Assembly (NCBI GenBank): GCA_028275005.1
Contig: JAQCNN010000272.1
Location: 1-10,889, forward strand
Length of the DNA stretch: 10,889 bases
Direction: 5' to 3'
From: Salinirussus sp.
GTDB lineage: Archaea > Halobacteriota > Halobacteria > Halobacteriales > Haloarculaceae
This document shows positions 6,829-10,889 of this stretch, one piece after another (the first letter of the stretch is position 1; each line of letters begins with the position of its first letter). Below the pieces are notes generated by a model. That model saw nothing but the letters and a program-made list of their open reading frames with translations. It searched no databases and was not told where the DNA came from. The position numbers and the translations under genes were made by a program.

Positions 6829-7317
6829 TCAGACTACCGACAGCAGGTCATACAGGTCGGCCTCGGTCGCGTTGCCCTCCCGGACCGCCTCCCGTGGCGC
6901 CCGTGGTGCGGGCGCGCTCTCGACGGCCTCGACGGCCTCCTGGGGCGCGTACCCCTGCCGGGCGAGCCAGGCCGCGCCCACCACACCGGTCCGACCGAGG
7001 CCGGCGTTACAGTGGAGCGCGACCCGACCGCTCTCCGTCGCCCGGTCGAGAAAGTCGAGCGTCTCCGCGAGCCGGTCGCGCTCGGGGAGGTGACGGTCAC
7101 GGATGGGCAGGTGTGCGGTCTCGAAGCGGTCGTCGTAGGCGTCCGGCAGCCCCCAGCGTTTGCTCTCACCCTCCGAGAGCAGGCAGACGACCGTCGAGAC
7201 ACCGCGCTCGTGCAACAGCCCCGTCCAGTGCGCCAGGTCGGCGCCGAGATGGCCCGGCCGACAGGCGCCACAGACGGGTTCGTCCTCGGCGAGCGGTCCG
7301 AAGTTTGCGGCGTTCAC
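6829..7317 (-). CDS. Dual-specificity / tyrosine-type protein phosphatase
   Basis: A 162-residue Cys-based phosphatase, a single catalytic domain in the cytoplasm. The signature HCNAGLGRTG gives Cys103 as nucleophile and Arg109 as phosphate-binding residue (C-x5-R). Asp74 in PIRDRHLP is the likely general acid. It should remove phosphate from phosphotyrosine, phosphoserine or a small phosphorylated molecule; the target is unknown. The start is the GTG at 7317, giving an N-terminus VNAANFGPL that suits the domain edge and has GGTGA four bases upstream. The frame stays open further upstream, but that part has no domain character and would run into the HAD gene. The start overlaps the stop of a possible 17-codon reading frame (see 7314-7367). 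The HAD gene lies 119 bases upstream on the same strand. It converges with the SDR gene. Confidence 0.85.
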   Translation of the reverse strand: MNAANFGPLAEDEPVCGACRPGHLGADLAHWTGLLHERGVSTVVCLLSEGESKRWGLPDAYDDRFETAHLPIRDRHLPERDRLAETLDFLDRATESGRVALHCNAGLGRTGVVGAAWLARQGYAPQEAVEAVESAPAPRAPREAVREGNATEADLYDLLSVV

Positions 7318-7367
7318 CGTCTCACCGCCGGCCGCGTCGCCGACCGACCCCGTTGTGTGAGTCTCAT
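7314..7367 (-). other. Possible 17-codon leader reading frame before the phosphatase gene
   Basis: On the reverse strand an ATG at 7367 opens a frame of 17 codons (MRLTQRGRSATRPAVRR) whose TGA stop overlaps the phosphatase GTG start (GTGA). A weak TATA-like ATTCAAGG lies near 7392-7399, about 27 bases before this ATG. The arrangement would allow a leaderless mini-gene coupled to the phosphatase. The peptide is Arg-rich and unlike haloarchaeal proteins, so the frame may be chance. Confidence 0.2.
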
Positions 7368-7436
7368 ACTGCCTGCCTGAATGGCCCCGAGCCTTGAATC
7401 CGTTCCGGCCCTCCCAACACTGGGCAACGACCGCGG

Positions 7437-8021
7437 TCACCCCGGCTCCCGCGGGTCGAACGCCGACGGGTGGATATCCCGCTCCTCGGTGGCCCGTGGC
7501 GCGGGCGTGTCGGTAAACGGGGTCGAGTCGGGCGCGGCGACCGGCGTCTCGCCCGCCGCCGCCGCAGGGACGAACTCCCAGGAGTGGTAGTGGGTCCACC
7601 CCTCCGGCTCCATGTCGGTGAGGTCGACGTCGTCGACGACGAGAAACCGGTCGACAGCGTCGGTGTGGTCGGCGTACAGCGCCCTGACCAGCCGCAGCCT
7701 GTCCCGGCGGCTGGGGCTCGTCTCCGGCTGTGACACGTCCCGCCCCGTCACCGGGTCGACGATGGTGTCGTCCGTCTCGGGGGTCCGGAGGTCGGCGCGG
7801 ATCCGCTTTGCGGCGTCGACACCTGGGATGGCGGCCTCCGCCCGCAGGCGCTGGTTTCCGGTCGCCCAGACATCCACGTCCGGCCGCTCGTGGGCGAAGT
7901 GTTTCACCCACGACAGCGGGACCGACTCCCTTTCGGGGTGGGGGTTGACCGACACCGTCCAGTCGCGGTCGAAACAGACGACGGTCTCGGGGGGTGTCGG
8001 CCGGGACCTGGGTGTGACCAT
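7437..8021 (-). CDS. HAD-like hydrolase, function unknown
   Basis: A 194-residue cytoplasmic protein with the layout of the haloacid dehalogenase superfamily. Motif I is CFDRDWTVSV with Asp18 and Asp20 (DxDxT-like). Motif II may be Thr54 in VWATGNQ, and motif IV is probably Asp130-Asp131 in FLVVDDVDL, with an Arg/Lys-rich stretch before it (105-113) that could supply the motif III base. HAD enzymes of this plan are magnesium-dependent phosphatases or related phosphotransferases. There is no obvious large cap domain. The C-terminal 45 residues are Pro/Ala/Thr-rich and probably flexible. The ATG at 8021 has a TATA box 27-28 bases upstream. It sits between a D-2-hydroxyacid dehydrogenase and a protein phosphatase, all on the reverse strand. 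The substrate is unknown and the family assignment rests on motifs alone. Confidence 0.7.
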   Translation of the reverse strand: MVTPRSRPTPPETVVCFDRDWTVSVNPHPERESVPLSWVKHFAHERPDVDVWATGNQRLRAEAAIPGVDAAKRIRADLRTPETDDTIVDPVTGRDVSQPETSPSRRDRLRLVRALYADHTDAVDRFLVVDDVDLTDMEPEGWTHYHSWEFVPAAAAGETPVAAPDSTPFTDTPAPRATEERDIHPSAFDPREPG

Positions 8022-8044
8022 ACCCCACGTGCTCCGCCCGCTCG

Positions 8045-8052
8045 CTTATACC
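8045..8052 (-). promoter_or_regulatory. TATA box of the HAD gene, containing the upstream stop codon
   Basis: The reverse strand reads GGTATAAG, centred 27-28 bases before the ATG at 8021. Its TAA is the stop codon (8046-8048) of the D-2-hydroxyacid dehydrogenase gene, so the end of one gene serves as the promoter core of the next. Confidence 0.6.
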
Positions 8053-9056
8053 TCGGGGTTGACCACGGTCGCCGGACGCTCGCCCCCGAGCACTGCCCGG
8101 ATCTTCTCCGCACCGGCCCGGGCCGCCCGTGGGGGGTAGCCGTCGGTCGCGCTGGCGATGTGTGGTGTGACGTGGACGTCCGGGTGCGACAGAAGCGGGT
8201 CGTCCCCGGCAGGTGGCTCCTCCTCGAGGACGTCGAGTGCGACACCGGCGAGGAGGTCCTCGGCCATCGCCTCCTGCAGCGCAGTCTGGTCGACGACTGC
8301 CCCGCGGCCGGTGTTGATGAGATAGTCGCCGGCCAGTGCGTCGAGTTCGGCCGGCCCGACCATCCCCTCGGTCCGGTCGGTCAGCGGGGTGTGCAGTGTC
8401 ACCAGCCCCGCCCGCTCGAACAGCTCCTCGCGGCCGACGAAGTCGACCCCTGTCGCCTCCATCTCGGCCTGTGTCACCCGTGGCCACCGGCCGGTCTCCA
8501 GGTCGCCGGTGACGTAGGGGTCGTAGCCGAGTACGTCCGCGCCGAAGGTCTCCGAGACCGCCCGTGCGACCCGCGAGCCGACAAAGCCCAGCCCCACGAC
8601 GCCGACCGTCCGCTGACCGAGTTCGAGCACCGGGTCCCGGGACCACTCGCCGGCGGCCGTCCGCTCGAAACGCTCGGGCCAACCCCGGAGGAGTGTGACC
8701 ACCATCCCGACGGTGTGCTCGACGACCGCCGGCCCCGGCCCCTCGGGGTTGTGGAGGACGACCACACCGTTCCGGGTCGCCGCCTCGATGTCGATGTGGT
8801 CGTACCCCGACCCGTGGACGGCGACCACGTCCAGACTGTCGGCAGACTCGATGACCGGCTCCGTGACCTCGCCGGCCCGCAGAAAGACCGCGTCCTTTCC
8901 TTCGAGGGCAGCAGAGAGCTCGTCGTCCGCACGAACGTGTAGCGTTCCGGGCGGGAGTTCGAGTTCCGAGACCGCGTAGTCCGGGCCGAGCGCCTCGGCG
9001 AAGGTCTCCACCTCGACGGGGTGTGAGGAGCTGGAGACGACGAGTACGTTGGGCAC
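8046..9056 (-). CDS. D-isomer-specific 2-hydroxyacid dehydrogenase
   Basis: A 336-residue NAD(P)-dependent dehydrogenase that interconverts a D-2-hydroxyacid and its 2-oxoacid in the cytoplasm. The catalytic residues are present: Arg251 in NTGRGAVVD, Glu280 in DVLEEEPP and His299 in TPHIAS. The nucleotide-binding motif is GLGFVG (155-160), and HGSGYDHID (81-89) belongs to the substrate-domain region. There is no ACT or other C-terminal regulatory domain, so it is not a full-length regulated SerA; glyoxylate/hydroxypyruvate reductase, phosphonate or D-lactate-type substrates are possible. The start is GTG at 9056 (V-P-N-V-L-V), read as Met. A TATA-like CTAATACC lies about 25 bases upstream. 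It diverges from the amidohydrolase gene over 94 bases. The HAD gene begins 24 bases past its stop but has its own TATA box. Confidence 0.92.
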   Translation of the reverse strand: MPNVLVVSSSSHPVEVETFAEALGPDYAVSELELPPGTLHVRADDELSAALEGKDAVFLRAGEVTEPVIESADSLDVVAVHGSGYDHIDIEAATRNGVVVLHNPEGPGPAVVEHTVGMVVTLLRGWPERFERTAAGEWSRDPVLELGQRTVGVVGLGFVGSRVARAVSETFGADVLGYDPYVTGDLETGRWPRVTQAEMEATGVDFVGREELFERAGLVTLHTPLTDRTEGMVGPAELDALAGDYLINTGRGAVVDQTALQEAMAEDLLAGVALDVLEEEPPAGDDPLLSHPDVHVTPHIASATDGYPPRAARAGAEKIRAVLGGERPATVVNPEV

Positions 9057-9076
9057 GGCCGTGGTTCGACTGGACG

Positions 9077-9084
9077 GGTATTAG
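9077..9084 (-). promoter_or_regulatory. TATA-like box of the D-2-hydroxyacid dehydrogenase gene
   Basis: The reverse strand reads CTAATACC, centred about 25 bases before the GTG at 9056. It supports GTG as the true start of a leaderless transcript. Confidence 0.45.
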
Positions 9085-9118
9085 CTGTAGTGGGTCGCCG
9101 ACCCGTGGCCGACCGCCA

Positions 9119-9126
9119 CCTATATG
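9119..9126 (+). promoter_or_regulatory. TATA box of the amidohydrolase gene
   Basis: CCTATATG is centred about 28 bases before the ATG at 9151. It lies in the same 94-base region as the divergent dehydrogenase promoter, about 40 bases away, so the two promoters could be regulated together. Confidence 0.6.
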
Positions 9127-9152
9127 CCCTGCGCCCTCCCCTGACAGGGCAT
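9124..9152. repeat. Perfect inverted repeat spanning promoter to start codon, possible operator
   Basis: ATGCCCTG (9124-9131) and CAGGGCAT (9145-9152) are perfect eight-base inverted repeats with 13 bases between them, so the arm centres are 21 bases apart, about two helical turns. The left arm overlaps the TATA box and the right arm overlaps the ATG. If the transcript is leaderless, the left arm is not transcribed, so a dimeric repressor site on DNA is likelier than an RNA hairpin (inference). Confidence 0.45.
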
Positions 9153-10086
9153 GTCACAGGTCGTCGACATCCACTCCCACTGGTGGGCCGAGGACTGGCT
9201 CCCGGAGGCGTACTGGGAGGCCATGGCCGACATCATCGTCCGCGAGATGGAGAAGGGTGGCCGCGACCCCGACCCCGACCGGGTCCGGGAGGAGTATATC
9301 CCCACCTACTGGGACCCGACCGGCGAGACCCTCCTAGAGCGGATGGACGAGGCGGGGGTCGACCACCAGGTGGTCTTCGGGCTCGACTGGGGGATCCCGC
9401 TCGGCGACCCGCCGCTCTCGGTCCGCGAGTACAACCGCACGGTGGCCGACTTCACCAACGACCACGACGAACTCACGGGGTTCGTGACGGTCGACCCCCG
9501 CCGGGAGTTTGCCGTCGACCTGGTGCGGACCGCGCTGGACGACTGGGGGATGGAGGGGCTGAAACTCCACCCCACCTCCGGCTTTCACCTCCACGACCCC
9601 GAGACCTACCGCCTCCTCCAACTGTGTACCGAACGCGACGCCCCGGTCCTGACCGACTCGGGCCCCATCGCCGCCCCGCTCTACAGCAAGTACTCCCACC
9701 CGACCCACGTCGACGAGGTGGTGACCGACTTTCCGGAGCTTGACCTGGTCGTCGCCCACCTCTCGCTTGGCTGGTGGCGCGAGCTACTCGCGGTCGCGGA
9801 CGTCAACGTCAACACCCGGCTGCGCGTGGACGTCTCGGGCTGGCAGGGCCGTGCCGAGGAGTACCCCGAGGAGTTCGCGACAGCGGTCCGGCGATTTGTC
9901 GACGCCCTGGGGGCCGACCGGGTCCACTGGGGGACCGACGACCCCGCCTTCGACGCCGCCTACCCGAAGGAGGAGTGGCTCGGGGCCACACGCGCGCTGG
10001 CCGACCGCGGGGACGAACACGCGCTCACGGAGGCGGAACTCGGGCAGGTGCTTGGCGGGGGCGCAACAAAGCTGTTGGACGTATGA
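9151..10086 (+). CDS. Amidohydrolase (Amidohydro_2 / ACMSD-like metal-dependent hydrolase)
   Basis: A 311-residue TIM-barrel enzyme of the amidohydrolase superfamily, in the branch of aminocarboxymuconate-semialdehyde decarboxylase and related decarboxylases/hydrolases. The N-terminal metal motif is DIHSHWW with His8 and His10. Other expected sites are KLHP (His140), VAHLSLGWW (His203) and the C-terminal GTDDP with Asp263. Where the family usually has a metal-binding His before a Thr-Gly or Pro (pattern like viHtG), this protein reads PVLTDSGP, with Asp169 in that place. Several Trp residues near the N-terminus (11, 12, 16, 22) may line the pocket. The ATG at 9151 has a TATA box 28 bases upstream and is covered by an inverted repeat. 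The reaction could be a non-oxidative decarboxylation or a C-N/C-O hydrolysis; the substrate is not evident. A 3-hydroxyacyl-CoA dehydrogenase gene follows after 90 bases with its own promoter. Confidence 0.87.
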   Translation: MSQVVDIHSHWWAEDWLPEAYWEAMADIIVREMEKGGRDPDPDRVREEYIPTYWDPTGETLLERMDEAGVDHQVVFGLDWGIPLGDPPLSVREYNRTVADFTNDHDELTGFVTVDPRREFAVDLVRTALDDWGMEGLKLHPTSGFHLHDPETYRLLQLCTERDAPVLTDSGPIAAPLYSKYSHPTHVDEVVTDFPELDLVVAHLSLGWWRELLAVADVNVNTRLRVDVSGWQGRAEEYPEEFATAVRRFVDALGADRVHWGTDDPAFDAAYPKEEWLGATRALADRGDEHALTEAELGQVLGGGATKLLDV

Positions 10087-10145
10087 CCGGTCGGCGGCCC
10101 GGGCGGTAGCGGAGGGGAGCCGTCCTCGCCGCGCCCTCTCACAGG

Positions 10146-10152
10146 TTTTATC
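10146..10152 (+). promoter_or_regulatory. TATA box of the 3-hydroxyacyl-CoA dehydrogenase gene
   Basis: TTTTATC is centred about 28 bases before the ATG at 10177. It fits leaderless transcription and supports that start codon. Confidence 0.55.
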
Positions 10153-10176
10153 AGGGTGCTCGGAGTCCCGTCGGAC

Positions 10177-10889
10177 ATGGTGGTCGATATCGACGACATC
10201 CAGGAGGTCGCGGTTATTGGCAGCGGACAGATGGGGCGGGGTATCGGCGCGGTTGCCGCGCTGGCCGGCTACGACGTCGCGGTCAACGACATCGACGAGT
10301 CACAACTCGAGGAGGCCCGCGAGCGGATCCAGTGGTCCTACGAGAAAGCCGCCGAGAACGACCCCGACGTGACCGAGGCTGACACGGCGGCTGCCCTCGA
10401 CCGACTCACCTTCACCACCGACCAGGCGGCGGCCGTCGAAACCGCCGACTTCGTCACCGAGGCCGCCGTCGAACAGCAGGCCGTCAAGGAAGGCATCTTC
10501 GAGACACTGGACGAGGTCGCACCGGAGGAGGCGATCCTCTCGACGAACACCTCCGGGCTGAACATCACCCGGCTCGCCGAGGTGACCGACCGCCCGGCCC
10601 AGGTCGTCGGCACCCACTGGTTCAACCCGCCGATGCTGATGGACCTGGTGGAGGTCATCATGACCGAACACGCCCCGACGGCGGTCGGCGATACCGCCGA
10701 GGCGCTCATCGAATCCTTCGGCAAGACGCCGATCCGCTGTAAGATGGATATCCCCTCGTTCATCGTGAACCGGCTGATGCGCCCCTACGGCGAGGGGGCG
10801 GCCTGGATGGTCCACCGCGGCGAACACTCCATGCGGGAGGTCGACTCGGCGATGAAGTACACCGAGGGGTTCCCGATGGGCCCCTTCGA
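10177..10889 (+). CDS. 3-hydroxyacyl-CoA dehydrogenase, N-terminal part (3' end outside window)
   Basis: The first 237 residues of an enzyme that oxidises (3S)-3-hydroxyacyl-CoA to 3-oxoacyl-CoA with NAD+, a step of fatty-acid beta-oxidation or of related acetoacetyl-CoA metabolism. The Rossmann motif GSGQMG is at 15-20. The active-site residues of the family are present: Ser126 in NTSGLNI, His147 in GTHWFNPP, Glu159 in MDLVEV and Asn198 in PSFIVNRL. The start of the C-terminal dimerisation domain is visible up to the window end, where the frame is still open. The ATG at 10177 has a TATA box 28 bases upstream. It cannot be told here whether the gene ends as a stand-alone dehydrogenase or is fused to an enoyl-CoA hydratase domain, as many haloarchaeal versions are. 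The residues resemble the HbdA/PaaH group. Confidence 0.93.
   Translation, partial: MVVDIDDIQEVAVIGSGQMGRGIGAVAALAGYDVAVNDIDESQLEEARERIQWSYEKAAENDPDVTEADTAAALDRLTFTTDQAAAVETADFVTEAAVEQQAVKEGIFETLDEVAPEEAILSTNTSGLNITRLAEVTDRPAQVVGTHWFNPPMLMDLVEVIMTEHAPTAVGDTAEALIESFGKTPIRCKMDIPSFIVNRLMRPYGEGAAWMVHRGEHSMREVDSAMKYTEGFPMGPF

Noticed and set aside
7318..8682. N-terminal extension of the phosphatase frame by hundreds of codons
   Set aside because: The extension runs antiframe through the HAD and dehydrogenase genes and is Arg/Gly-rich; the true domain begins at the GTG at 7317.
7890..8942. Long forward open frame opposite the D-2-hydroxyacid dehydrogenase
   Set aside because: The reverse strand has the full set of dehydrogenase catalytic motifs; the forward frame shows none.
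1..10889. Mobile element, CRISPR array, toxin-antitoxin or defence system
   Set aside because: No transposase, integrase, spaced repeats, nuclease or paired small toxin-antitoxin genes were found; composition is even across the window.

Overview
The window looks like chromosomal DNA of a halophilic archaeon (class Halobacteria). It is strongly GC-rich with G or C at most third codon positions, the predicted proteins are rich in Asp and Glu, and one gene encodes a Tat-exported halocyanin-type copper lipoprotein. Most genes also have a TATA-like box about 25-28 bases before the start codon, which is the arrangement of haloarchaeal leaderless transcripts. I do not assign a genus. Coding density is high: thirteen protein genes, two of them cut by the window edges. 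No gene-free stretch exceeds 300 bases; the longest, 1497-1680, is 184 bases and holds the halocyanin promoter and an inverted repeat. I saw no rRNA, tRNA, CRISPR array, insertion sequence or integration signature.

Layout. 1-633 (+) is the C-terminal part of GatB, followed directly by a GC-rich inverted repeat. Reverse strand, 1496 down to 744: halocyanin-like cupredoxin. Reverse strand, 4338 down to 1681: a small zinc-ribbon protein, an arylamine N-acetyltransferase (NAT) and an MFS transporter. Forward strand, 4475-5973: AlaX, an alanyl-tRNA editing hydrolase, overlapping by one base an alpha/beta hydrolase. Forward, 6048-6815: an SDR oxidoreductase with a clear promoter, convergent with the next block. 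Reverse, 9056 down to 6829: a D-2-hydroxyacid dehydrogenase, a HAD-like protein and a dual-specificity-type protein phosphatase. Forward, 9151-10889: an amidohydrolase of the ACMSD-like family and the start of a 3-hydroxyacyl-CoA dehydrogenase.

Working together. The only tight co-transcription evidence is AlaX with the alpha/beta hydrolase (TGATG overlap). NAT and MFS are 51 bases apart and could be co-expressed. The second half is dominated by oxidoreductases and hydrolases of small-molecule metabolism, which fits a general catabolic neighbourhood, but most of these genes appear to have their own promoters and I cannot name one pathway.

I found no convincing new multi-gene system such as a defence island or mobile element. 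The items most worth a second look are the amidohydrolase with an apparently replaced metal-ligand His and a perfect inverted repeat over its promoter, the zinc-ribbon protein split by an acidic insert, the HAD promoter that contains the upstream gene's stop codon, and the possible 17-codon leader peptide before the phosphatase.
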